The translations under genes and the position numbers were made by a program. Below the pieces are notes generated by a model, which did no database searches, was not told the DNA's origin, and saw nothing but the letters and a program-made list of their open reading frames with translations. Positions 7,951 through 16,206 of a DNA stretch of 64,000 nt are shown in pieces. Each line of letters begins with the position of its first letter. The first letter of the stretch is position 1. Where the stretch lies: the NCBI RefSeq assembly GCF_014652375.1, contig NZ_BMYR01000007.1, positions 1 through 64,000 on the forward strand, in the 5' to 3' direction. This DNA comes from Alishewanella tabrizica (lineage in GTDB: Bacteria; Pseudomonadota; Gammaproteobacteria; Enterobacterales; Alteromonadaceae).

Positions 7951-10900
7951 TTGTTAATAGAATGGTTTCAGTTGCCGTCGCAACCCATACTACTAGATGC
8001 CACTTACGATGCGGGCTTAGTTTTATTATCGTTATTTATTGCTATCTTCTCTTCAGGTGCCGCTCTATTCTCTGTCGATATTAGTCGGCAACACCTTGCA
8101 ATGTGGCAAAAACAGTTCGCGTTACTCGCAGGCACTGTCAGCTTAGGCATTGGCATCTGGTCGATGCACTTTGTTGGCATGTTAGCCTTTGAGCTCTGCA
8201 CACCTGTTGAATATGCCGCCAGCGTTACACTTTTCTCATTATTACCCAGCTTACTGGCCTCTTGGGTTGCCCTAAATTTGTTGGTTCGTGAGCAAATTAC
8301 TTTATTGCAATTGCTGACAGGGGGAATTTTAGTCGGTGCAGGCATTGGGGCAATGCATTACTCCGGGATGGCGGCGATGCAAATGGCCGTTCAGCTTCGC
8401 TATGATCCGCTGTTTTTTACACTGTCTATTCTTGTCGCCGTCGTTATGGCGTTTTTAGCTTTGTGGGTCCGTTTTGGCGTTCAACATTTACAAACAACGT
8501 TGCAAACATGGCAACTCAATGCATTAAGCGGCACCATTATGGGCTTGGCGATCAGCGCCATGCATTATACCGGGATGTTAGCGGCCCGTTTTGTCGCACC
8601 GGTCGGTTTTACTGCCGTCACGGATACAGCGAATAGCCAAATGATGGCGCTAATTGTGACTTCTGTCACGGTAACCGTGACACTGCTAGTGCTATTAATG
8701 CAAGTGATGTTAAAACTGTACAACGCAAAAGCCATGACTGAAAATTATACGCAGCGGCTTAGTTCCATTATGGATACGGTGTTAGATGCCATTCTCACTG
8801 TCAACAGCAAAGGCGAAGTGGTTGAATATAACCATGCTGCCTTAAGCCTGTTTGAAGAAAACGCCAGTTTAACAGGAAAGCATTTTAGCCAATTACTCAC
8901 TGCAGAATATGCCGCAGAATTTGAAAATCTATTGTCTAAAAATATCCAACAAAATCATTTTGATGTTAAAAGCGCCAAACGACATTTAACTGTTCTAACC
9001 ACACAGGGCAAAACAATCCCGGTAAGAATGACGCTGAGTTTAACTCGCGTAAATAATGAGCCTCTTTATGTTGCGTCACTAAGTGATATATCGGCTCAAA
9101 TCGCGTTCGAGCAATCATTAAAAGAAAACGAGCAAAAATTTCGCTCACTTATTGCCAATATTCCTGGCGCCGCATACCGGTGTTTAAAAGACGATGATTG
9201 GACAATGATATTTATCAGTGAGCGTGTAGAGGTACTTTGTGGTTATCCGGCTAGTGATTTTATGCTCCCCGCTCCCAGTCGAAGTTGGGCTGAACTGATT
9301 CTCGTTGAAGATCGCGAGCGCGCGGCATTGACGGCAACCCAACACGATTTTTCATTAGAGTATCGGATCCTGCATAAAGATGGTTCTATTCGTTGGATGC
9401 TGGAGCATGGCGATATTATTGAAAATGATGCCGGCGAAGTCACCGTATTAGATGGCTTTATTATGGACATCACCGAACGTCGGCAAATGGAAGAACAATT
9501 ACGGCAGGCGAAACAACTGGCAGAACAAGCAACAGAAGTAAAAAGCGCCTTTTTAGCCAATATGAGCCATGAAATTCGCACGCCACTAAACGCCGTAATT
9601 GGCTTTACGGATCTGTTATTAGAGAATCCCGATACACCCGATGCCAGCCGCTATATTCAAACGGTTAATCACTCAGCGCGCGCCTTACTGGTGTTATTAA
9701 ACGATATTTTAGATAGCGCCAAACTGGAAAAAGGGAAATTAGAATTAGAGGCGATCAATTTCAATTTAACCGAATTGGTAGATAATGTTGTTTCTACTTT
9801 GTGGGTGAATGCTCGCAAAAAACATCTGGCACTCAACTTTACTATTCACCCTACTCTTGCGCCCTATTACTTTGGTGCAGCACCTCGGATCAGACAGGTA
9901 TTACTGAATATTCTTGGCAATGCTATCAAGTTTACTGAGCAAGGTAGTGTCACCCTAACCGTTTATCCCATTGCTGAAGGCATTGCCTTTGAAATCACCG
10001 ATACCGGTATTGGTATTGCAAAAGAACGGCTTGCCAGCATTTTTGAGCCTTTTACCCAAGCCGATGCTAGCATGAGTCGCCGCTTTGGGGGAACCGGCTT
10101 GGGCACAACCATTAGTAAACAATTGATTGAATTGATGGGCGGTACTATTACGGCTACCAGTAAACTCGGCGAGGGCTCAACCTTTGTTATCAATTTACCT
10201 CTAGCTGAGGGTGAAGCCACTAACACACTTGAAAAAGTACATAAGTTGCCGCCGTTACACTTTTTAATTGCCGACGATATTCCGCAAAATCTTGAGCTAT
10301 TAACAGCCATACTGCAGCGTGACAAACACCATGTAACTAGCGCTACCAATGGTGAAGAAGTGTTAAAAGCGTTACAAGAGCGCGTACCCGACATTGTATT
10401 ACTGGATGTCCAAATGCCCATCATGGATGGGCTTACCGCAGCAACCCGTCGCCGAGAATATGAAGCTGCGCAGCAATTGGCGCGTGTTCCCATTGTTGCT
10501 CTGACCGCCAGTGCCTTGGCAGAAGATCGCTTAGCGGTTATTGAGGCCGGAATGGATGGCTTTGCCACTAAGCCAATTGATACTGATACGTTATTTGCAG
10601 AAATCGCTCGTGTCCTCAACATCCCTTTATTGCCCGTAAATACACAAACTTCGCCAACTGAACTGGCCATTGTCGACGTGACAAAAGGTGAAAAGCTGTG
10701 GGGCAGCCAAGAAAAGTTTTACGCTGAACTTCAACGTTTTGCCAACGGCCCTTTACAACATTTGTGTCAGGACATTCTCACGGCAGAAGCACAAAAAGAT
10801 CTCAGCGCTCTAAAACGCATTGCGCATAGCTATAAAGGACTCACCGGTAATTTGTCGTTAATGGCACTGGCGAATAGCTGTTTGCAGCTTGAAAATGCTA

Positions 10901-11244
10901 TTACTACAGCCGACGAGGCGCAACTGACAGAGCAGATAAAACAGCTTTGCTTTACCGCTGAACATACCCGGAAAATGATTAATACGCTGCACACGCCTGT
11001 GCAACAGCCTATTACTGACAAGGGCGCGCAGGACTTAGCCCATCTTGCAATGTTGTTACGTCTATTAAACACGCAATTACAAACATTTAATTATGATGAT
11101 GTAGTTCTTCGTGAGTTGAGGCAATATAGTCAACACCCGCGTTATGCAGACGCTATTGGACGCATTACACACGCCACAGAATCTTTTGATTTTGAGCAAG
11201 CACACCATGCTATTGCACAACTGGTAACAGAATTAGAGCGTTAA
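7951..11244 (+). CDS. MHYT-domain hybrid histidine kinase (PAS-HisKA-HATPase-REC-HPt)
   Basis: A 1097-residue inner-membrane sensor. The N-terminal MHYT domain (about 1-250, seven membrane segments) has the paired motifs SMHFVGM, AMHYSGM and AMHYTGM, thought to bind a metal or diatomic gas. Two PAS domains (about 265-390 and 395-520) follow. The HisKA phosphorylation site is MSHEIRTPLN and the ATPase has DTGIGI and GGTGLGT. A receiver domain has phospho-Asp in LLDVQMPIMDG and a C-terminal HPt domain has HSYKG. No ATG lies near the N-terminus. TTG at 7951 fits best because GAGG at 7941-7944 is 6 nt upstream, whereas TTG at 7945 touches the SD. The HD-GYP regulator begins 3 nt after the stop and is the obvious phosphotransfer partner. 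Confidence 0.9.
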   Translation: MLIEWFQLPSQPILLDATYDAGLVLLSLFIAIFSSGAALFSVDISRQHLAMWQKQFALLAGTVSLGIGIWSMHFVGMLAFELCTPVEYAASVTLFSLLPSLLASWVALNLLVREQITLLQLLTGGILVGAGIGAMHYSGMAAMQMAVQLRYDPLFFTLSILVAVVMAFLALWVRFGVQHLQTTLQTWQLNALSGTIMGLAISAMHYTGMLAARFVAPVGFTAVTDTANSQMMALIVTSVTVTVTLLVLLMQVMLKLYNAKAMTENYTQRLSSIMDTVLDAILTVNSKGEVVEYNHAALSLFEENASLTGKHFSQLLTAEYAAEFENLLSKNIQQNHFDVKSAKRHLTVLTTQGKTIPVRMTLSLTRVNNEPLYVASLSDISAQIAFEQSLKENEQKFRSLIANIPGAAYRCLKDDDWTMIFISERVEVLCGYPASDFMLPAPSRSWAELILVEDRERAALTATQHDFSLEYRILHKDGSIRWMLEHGDIIENDAGEVTVLDGFIMDITERRQMEEQLRQAKQLAEQATEVKSAFLANMSHEIRTPLNAVIGFTDLLLENPDTPDASRYIQTVNHSARALLVLLNDILDSAKLEKGKLELEAINFNLTELVDNVVSTLWVNARKKHLALNFTIHPTLAPYYFGAAPRIRQVLLNILGNAIKFTEQGSVTLTVYPIAEGIAFEITDTGIGIAKERLASIFEPFTQADASMSRRFGGTGLGTTISKQLIELMGGTITATSKLGEGSTFVINLPLAEGEATNTLEKVHKLPPLHFLIADDIPQNLELLTAILQRDKHHVTSATNGEEVLKALQERVPDIVLLDVQMPIMDGLTAATRRREYEAAQQLARVPIVALTASALAEDRLAVIEAGMDGFATKPIDTDTLFAEIARVLNIPLLPVNTQTSPTELAIVDVTKGEKLWGSQEKFYAELQRFANGPLQHLCQDILTAEAQKDLSALKRIAHSYKGLTGNLSLMALANSCLQLENAITTADEAQLTEQIKQLCFTAEHTRKMINTLHTPVQQPITDKGAQDLAHLAMLLRLLNTQLQTFNYDDVVLRELRQYSQHPRYADAIGRITHATESFDFEQAHHAIAQLVTELER

Positions 11245-11247
11245 TTT

Positions 11248-12246
11248 ATGCTAAACACCTTGATCAATCAGTCTTTTCAAAAAATACTCGTGGTAGACGA
11301 TGAGCCTGTTAATCTGCGGGTTTTAAAACAGATCTTGCAAGACCACTATCAACTGATGTTTGCTACCAGTGCCGCACAAGCCTTAGCCTTGTTAAAACAA
11401 CACACGCCAGATTTAATTTTACTCGATGTGATGATGCCTGATATGACAGGTTTTGAACTTTGTACCTTGCTAAAGGCAGATGTGAGTAAGCAACATATTC
11501 CGATTATTTTTGTTACCGCGTTAAAAGACGAAATTGACGAGACACAAGGGTTTCAGGTAGGTGCCGTAGACTACATTACTAAACCGCTAAGCCCAACCAT
11601 CGTTCGTGCTCGGGTAAAAACCCACTTATCGTTAGTGCACGCCAACGAGCTAAAACGCACTCGCATGCAAGTGATTGAACGGCTTGGTCGTGCTGCAGAG
11701 TATAAAGATAACGAAACAGGCTTACATGTAAAACGCATGAGCCATTATGCACAAATTATTGCGTTGGAAGCCGGTTTTTCTTCGCAGTGGGCTGAAGAAT
11801 TGTTGCATGCCGCGCCGATGCACGACATTGGCAAAATTGGTACCCCAGACCATATTTTATTAAAACCAGGTAAGTTGACGGATGACGAAATGCTGATCAT
11901 GCGTCAACATGTCATTATTGGGGCAGAAATTTTAGGAAATTGCGATTCAAGCCTTATGCAGATGGCATCCAGTGTGGCGCGCTATCATCATGAGAAATGG
12001 GATGGTAGCGGTTACCCTTATGGTTTAAAAGACACGGCTATCCCTATCGAAGCAAGAATAGTGGCTCTTACCGATGTCTTTGATGCGCTCACCAGTAACC
12101 GCCCTTACAAAGAAGCTTGGTCAGTTGAGCGGGCGCTGCAGTTTATTCAAGAACAAGCCGGTAAACACTTCGATCCGCAATTGGTACCGCTTTTACTCAA
12201 GGCACTTCCGGCAATTCTTGAAATAAAAGCACGCTTTGCTGATTAA
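11248..12246 (+). CDS. Response regulator with HD-GYP c-di-GMP phosphodiesterase domain
   Basis: A 332-residue RpfG-type regulator. The receiver domain (about 12-130) has the acidic pair DDEP, phospho-Asp in LLDVMMPDMTG and Lys in YITKP. The HD-GYP domain (about 150-325) has the catalytic HDIGKIG and the signature HHEKWDGSGYP, so it should hydrolyse cyclic-di-GMP. The gene starts 3 nt after the hybrid kinase stop, making a two-gene operon: MHYT sensor input, phosphorelay through the kinase HPt, and c-di-GMP degradation as output. Expected effects are on biofilm and motility. All metal-binding motifs are intact. Confidence 0.93.
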   Translation: MLNTLINQSFQKILVVDDEPVNLRVLKQILQDHYQLMFATSAAQALALLKQHTPDLILLDVMMPDMTGFELCTLLKADVSKQHIPIIFVTALKDEIDETQGFQVGAVDYITKPLSPTIVRARVKTHLSLVHANELKRTRMQVIERLGRAAEYKDNETGLHVKRMSHYAQIIALEAGFSSQWAEELLHAAPMHDIGKIGTPDHILLKPGKLTDDEMLIMRQHVIIGAEILGNCDSSLMQMASSVARYHHEKWDGSGYPYGLKDTAIPIEARIVALTDVFDALTSNRPYKEAWSVERALQFIQEQAGKHFDPQLVPLLLKALPAILEIKARFAD

Positions 12247-12350
12247 GCCCGACATAATGCATACAAGCTGTCTTGCATCTTAAAAACTATACTCTATAGT
12301 TAATAGCGTTATCCCAATTTATCAGCAATACAATGGGAGCGTTGAGCAAC

Positions 12351-13088
12351 ATGATATCCACGTTTAACGTTGGTGGCAGCACCGTCAATGCCTTGTTGCG
12401 GCAGCAAACAGAACGCCAAGCCCTTCAAGCAGAACAGCAAGCACAAGCACTGGAAAACCAAGCCGCCGCAAAACGGCGCGAAGCCAGACAAGCTGATGCG
12501 ACCGCCAGAAAACTTGATATAGAAGCTGATCAATCCAGCGCCCAATCATCGTTACTAAAACGTAATATTTCAGCTGCCGATCAACTAACGCAAAGCCGCG
12601 AACGCGTTACTGAACAATTGTCTGAAACCATCACTCAGTTCACCCGAGCACAAGAACCGCGTACTCAAGAAATCTTTACAGAAGAAACACGCTCACAAGA
12701 ACCGCGTATTCAAGAAACACGTTCTGTAGATACAGGCACACAAGACCCCCTCGTGCAAGAAACACGTTCTGCAGATACAGGCACACAAGAACCGCGCCTG
12801 CAAGAAACACGTTCTGCAGATACAGGCACACAAGACCCGCGCCTGCAAGAAACACGTTCTGCAGATACAGGTATACAAGACCCCCTCGCTCAAGAAACAC
12901 GTTCTGCAGATACAGGTACACAAGACCCCCTCGCTCAAGAAACACGTTCTGAAGAGACAAACACACAAGAACCACCAACAGAGACAACCGTGACATCGTC
13001 TACAAACCCGTTGTTACGCGACTTAATTAATACCCTTGCTGGAGAGACTCGCATAACCAGTGGGAGCATTATTAACCTACAGGTGTAA
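12351..13088 (+). CDS. Unknown coiled-coil protein with 15-residue tandem repeats
   Basis: A 245-residue protein I cannot assign to a family. The first third (about 20-85) is a charged Gln/Ala/Arg-rich coiled coil. The centre is six 15-residue units of the type TRSADTGTQDPLAQE, and the tail (about 220-245) is a short conserved-looking segment. There is no signal peptide or membrane span. The ATG at 12351 is preceded by GGGAG 11 nt upstream; the in-frame ATG at 12333 has no ribosome-binding site, but either is possible. The repeat is encoded by 45-bp DNA units, so copy number can change without a frameshift. It lies between the HD-GYP operon and a PAS membrane protein, so a signalling or structural role is conceivable but unproven. 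Confidence 0.65.
   Translation: MISTFNVGGSTVNALLRQQTERQALQAEQQAQALENQAAAKRREARQADATARKLDIEADQSSAQSSLLKRNISAADQLTQSRERVTEQLSETITQFTRAQEPRTQEIFTEETRSQEPRIQETRSVDTGTQDPLVQETRSADTGTQEPRLQETRSADTGTQDPRLQETRSADTGIQDPLAQETRSADTGTQDPLAQETRSEETNTQEPPTETTVTSSTNPLLRDLINTLAGETRITSGSIINLQV
12714..12983 (+). repeat. Six in-frame 45-bp tandem repeats
   Basis: The sequence GAAACACGTTCTG recurs at 12714, 12759, 12804, 12849, 12894 and 12939, exactly 45 bp apart, with one related copy 30 bp before the first. Units differ at a few positions. The period is a multiple of three and lies inside the coding region above, so it encodes a 15-residue repeat. There are no spacers, so it is not a CRISPR array. Confidence 0.95.
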
Positions 13089-13196
13089 TAGTCCCTGCCA
13101 CTTAAGGTGAAAATTGTTTAAAGTAGGTAATATATTTGTTAGATTAGCAAATTAAACTATCGCAGCGTGGAACGCGTTTTTTGTAAAAGGAGTTTT

Positions 13197-14675
13197 ATGC
13201 CCAAACTGATTAACGTTATACAACAGCATCGTTTTACTGCACCGTTATTGCTTAGCAGTGTACTGATCGTCTTCTTTGCTGATAGCCAAACACCATTGGG
13301 GTTTTCCCATGGCATGCTTTATATGCCTTTAGTCGTTCTAGCGGGGTTAACCCTACGTCCTTCTCTGTTGCATTTGACGGGCGTTTTGGCCATTTGTGCG
13401 GTGTGGTTAGGCTACGTTATTTCACCATCGACTCCAGCAGAGTTTGCCATACGCTATGTCCTGACGAATCGCAGTTTGGCCACATTAGCATTAGTGCTAC
13501 TGTGGTGGCTGGCGGCACAGGCTATAAAGGCTCAATTACAACAAGCGCAACAGCACACCGAAGAACAATTGGCGAAACTAGATCTCACCTTGGCCAACCA
13601 AGTAGCAGCATTAAGCCACTGGCTGTTAGATGATCATCGTAAAATGATTACGTTGGATGCTGGCAGTCGGAAATTATTAAATATTCCCAGTGCTGAACTG
13701 ACCTTAGAGCAATTCATTTGTTGCTTTGATGATCATGTGCAATTTAAATTAAAACAGCAACTTCAAGAGTGTTTGAGACAACAACACTCGATGGCTATAG
13801 AGGTACAACTTCATCCAGAGTCTGGTCAACATATTTGGGTAAAATTAGTGGCCTACCCTGATCCAGCCCATCCTGAATTAGTGCGTGGTTTATTACAAAA
13901 TGTGCAGCAGAGCTATCAAAAAGCCCACTTACTCGCTGAACAACAACTGCGGTTTAAACAATTGGCTGATAGCTTACCCGTAAAGGTATGGACAGCCACG
14001 GCTGAGGGCATAGTGGATTTTGCCTCAAATACCTTTGCTGAATATTCTGGTATTGACACAGAAACCATTTTGGCAGATTGGTTAGCTATTATTCACCCAG
14101 ATGATCGGGCCGATACGGTTGCCATGTGGCAACATTGTGTCCAGACACAATTGGCCTACAAGATCGAATTTCGACTTCTAAACGCAGCAGGCGATTATTG
14201 CTGGCACCTTACCTCTGCCCTCCCCATAAAAAATGAGCAAGGCAAGGTGATGTATTGGTTTGGTTCAGCCATGGACATTAGCGAACAAAAGGCCTTGTGG
14301 CAGCAAACCGATCATCTAAAACATACTTTATATCAAACCCTTGAAGGGATCTCAGACGGTTTCTTTATCCTCGACGCGCATTTCCGTTTTACCTATTTAA
14401 ACCAAACCGCTTTAGAGTTGCTAAGTAGCCTAAAGCACCCCAGACCAGGGAAGTTACTTACCGATGTGTTTTTTGCATCGGGTAAAGATTTTAGCCCAAT
14501 CACGACGGCTATCCAGCGCGCCTTTTATAAACAACATACCGAGCACCTATGCTTTACCTTACCTGGTACAACGGTGTTGTTGTATTTTAGTATTTATCCG
14601 GCAGAGCAAGGGGTGAGTATCTTGATGCAGCCTCAGCAAACGCAGCTTAAAATGACGGCAGTACCTCTACCTTAA
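13197..14675 (+). CDS. Membrane PAS-domain sensor protein without output domain
   Basis: A 492-residue protein. Residues about 10-115 carry three or four membrane segments; a short coiled coil (about 118-140) and three PAS-like domains follow (about 140-240, 248-375 and 380-485). The middle one ends in the PAC-like WFGSAMDISEQ. It then stops without any kinase, GGDEF, EAL or MCP domain. The ATG at 13197 has a perfect AAGGAG 5 nt upstream; a GTG at 13167 also opens the frame. The last 29 bp overlap the convergent pseudouridine synthase gene. It may have lost its output domain or may act through a partner such as the neighbouring kinase or chemoreceptor. Confidence 0.8.
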   Translation: MPKLINVIQQHRFTAPLLLSSVLIVFFADSQTPLGFSHGMLYMPLVVLAGLTLRPSLLHLTGVLAICAVWLGYVISPSTPAEFAIRYVLTNRSLATLALVLLWWLAAQAIKAQLQQAQQHTEEQLAKLDLTLANQVAALSHWLLDDHRKMITLDAGSRKLLNIPSAELTLEQFICCFDDHVQFKLKQQLQECLRQQHSMAIEVQLHPESGQHIWVKLVAYPDPAHPELVRGLLQNVQQSYQKAHLLAEQQLRFKQLADSLPVKVWTATAEGIVDFASNTFAEYSGIDTETILADWLAIIHPDDRADTVAMWQHCVQTQLAYKIEFRLLNAAGDYCWHLTSALPIKNEQGKVMYWFGSAMDISEQKALWQQTDHLKHTLYQTLEGISDGFFILDAHFRFTYLNQTALELLSSLKHPRPGKLLTDVFFASGKDFSPITTAIQRAFYKQHTEHLCFTLPGTTVLLYFSIYPAEQGVSILMQPQQTQLKMTAVPLP

Positions 14676-15315
14676 TACGCTGTTGCGTAACGGGATGCTG
14701 CAGCGAAATCTGCCATGCATGTAGCATTAGGCGGGAGCCTACGCTAATCGCAGTATTGCCATAAAAGACATCGCCCACAATCGGATGCCCTAGTGCAGCA
14801 AGATGTAAGCGTAATTGATGCGAACGCCCCGTTACAGGTTGTAATAATACCCTTGAAGTATGCGTAGCGGGATCATAATTAAGTCGCTGATAAACCGTTA
14901 ATGACGGTTTACCCGTTTGCTGGCACACTTTATATAACGGCCGATTTGTCTCATCCGCGGCAATCGGTAAATTTATTTCACCTGCCAGTGGCAGCTCGCC
15001 ATGCACAATAGCTAAATACTCTTTCTCAATGGTGCGCGCTTGGAATTGTTTGCTCAAGGCTGATAAGGCAGGTTTGTTTAAGGGCAACACCACTAAGCCT
15101 GACGTATCGTAATCTAGCCGGTGCACAACTTGCGCGCTTGGAAAGGTACGCTGCACTCGGCTAATAAGACAATCGCGATTCGCGGGATGACGGCCTGGCA
15201 CGGTCAGTAATTGATAGGGTTTTTCAACCACTAACAACACATCATCTTCATAATATATTTTATAAGCTTGCTGGCTGGCTGGCAAAATAGCCAATTCATC
15301 GAGGGCGACTGACAT
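14647..15315 (-). CDS. RluA-family pseudouridine synthase
   Basis: A 222-residue enzyme that isomerises uridine to pseudouridine in rRNA or tRNA. The catalytic Asp lies in VHRLDYDTSGLVVL. Other family motifs are VEKPYQLLTVPG near the N-terminus and PVTGRSHQLRLHLAALGHPI towards the C-terminus. There is no S4 domain, and the length is close to E. coli RluA (about 219). A second RluA-type gene starts 108 bp away on the opposite strand, so one is probably the RluA ortholog and the other a paralog with a different target. This one is the more divergent. Its 3' end overlaps the PAS membrane gene tail to tail. Confidence 0.88.
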   Translation of the reverse strand: MSVALDELAILPASQQAYKIYYEDDVLLVVEKPYQLLTVPGRHPANRDCLISRVQRTFPSAQVVHRLDYDTSGLVVLPLNKPALSALSKQFQARTIEKEYLAIVHGELPLAGEINLPIAADETNRPLYKVCQQTGKPSLTVYQRLNYDPATHTSRVLLQPVTGRSHQLRLHLAALGHPIVGDVFYGNTAISVGSRLMLHAWQISLQHPVTQQRIKVEVLPSF

Positions 15316-15422
15316 CTTTAGGCTCGTTATAGATTAAAAACCTGTTTATTATGCCGTAAAAAAGCATTGTCAGCAGCGAAAAATCGGCTAAGCTGCCAAG
15401 CCGATGACTCAGGAGTGAATTG

Positions 15423-16133
15423 ATGCTTGAACCCTTTGTGTATTGCCCGCCTACATCTCCTTTAGATATCCTCTTTCAAGACAAAGATATGGTGGTAGTA
15501 AACAAACCCAGTGGCTTGTTAACGAATCCAGGCCGAGGTAGCGAACTGGCAGATTGCTTACTCAGTCGCGTACAAGCTCAGTTTCCTACTGCACTGTTGG
15601 TACATCGTTTAGATTTAAGCACGTCAGGAATAGTGGTCTTCGCATTAAGGCGCAGTGCTGAACGCGAATTAAAACGGCAATTTGCTGAGCGTTTGGTCAA
15701 AAAACGGTATTTGGCGGTGGTAGCAGGATATATGCAACAGGCCTCAGGAACGATTACCTTACCCTTACGGGCCAATCCAGATAAACCGCCGACACATGAA
15801 GTACATGCCGAGGGTAAAGCAGCAGAAACCGCTTATATGCTGTTAGCAGAACGCGAAAAAGATGGATTGCAAAGCAGCTTAGTTGAATTAAAACCGGTCA
15901 CAGGCCGCTCACATCAATTGAGGGTGCATTTGGCCGCATTGAGCCATCCCATTTTAGGTGACGCGTTTTATGCCCCTATCGCAGTAAGGCAGGCGGCACC
16001 GCGCTTATTATTGCACGCAGCCACCCTTAAGTTATTGCAGCCCTATCATCAGCAATGGCTCACATTTGAGGCTGATACCGATTTTGTAACTGCATCGGGC
16101 ACTTGGTTGCAGCCTAAGTCAAGTGCCCTGTAA
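15423..16133 (+). CDS. RluA-type pseudouridine synthase
   Basis: A 236-residue single-domain synthase. Motifs seen are VNKPSGLLTNPGRG, the catalytic VHRLDLSTSGIVVFAL, AERELKRQFAER, PVTGRSHQLRVHLAAL and PRLLLHA. These resemble E. coli RluA (23S rRNA U746 and tRNA U32) more closely than the neighbouring divergent paralog does. The ATG at 15423 has AGGAG 7 nt upstream and is preferred to the overlapping TTG at 15420. Target specificity is inferred from similarity only. Confidence 0.88.
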   Translation: MLEPFVYCPPTSPLDILFQDKDMVVVNKPSGLLTNPGRGSELADCLLSRVQAQFPTALLVHRLDLSTSGIVVFALRRSAERELKRQFAERLVKKRYLAVVAGYMQQASGTITLPLRANPDKPPTHEVHAEGKAAETAYMLLAEREKDGLQSSLVELKPVTGRSHQLRVHLAALSHPILGDAFYAPIAVRQAAPRLLLHAATLKLLQPYHQQWLTFEADTDFVTASGTWLQPKSSAL

Positions 16134-16159
16134 ACAGGTGTGTTGTTTTATCACGCAGC

Positions 16160-16190
16160 GCGTGTTAGCGCAATTTGCTAGCTAACACGC
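16160..16190. terminator. Palindromic hairpin between convergent genes
   Basis: GCGTGTTAGC (16160-16169) pairs perfectly with GCTAACACGC (16181-16190), and the loop itself contains GCAA/TTGC. It sits between the ends of the RluA-type gene and the S9 peptidase gene and probably ends both transcripts, though there is no long T run. Its core resembles the hairpin at 61447-61480. Confidence 0.55.
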
Positions 16191-16206
16191 TTTAGCGTTT
16201 AAGCGA

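Noticed and set aside
9963-10670. 235-residue open frame antisense to the hybrid kinase
   Set aside because: It lies opposite the conserved ATPase and receiver domains of a clear gene; composition is that of a shadow frame.
12714-12983. Possible CRISPR array
   Set aside because: Units abut without unique spacers and lie in frame inside a coding sequence.
12676-12996. Two antisense open frames over the 45-bp repeats, cysteine- and leucine-rich
   Set aside because: They arise from the repeat on the opposite strand of a coding frame and have no start signal or family; both repeat the same period.
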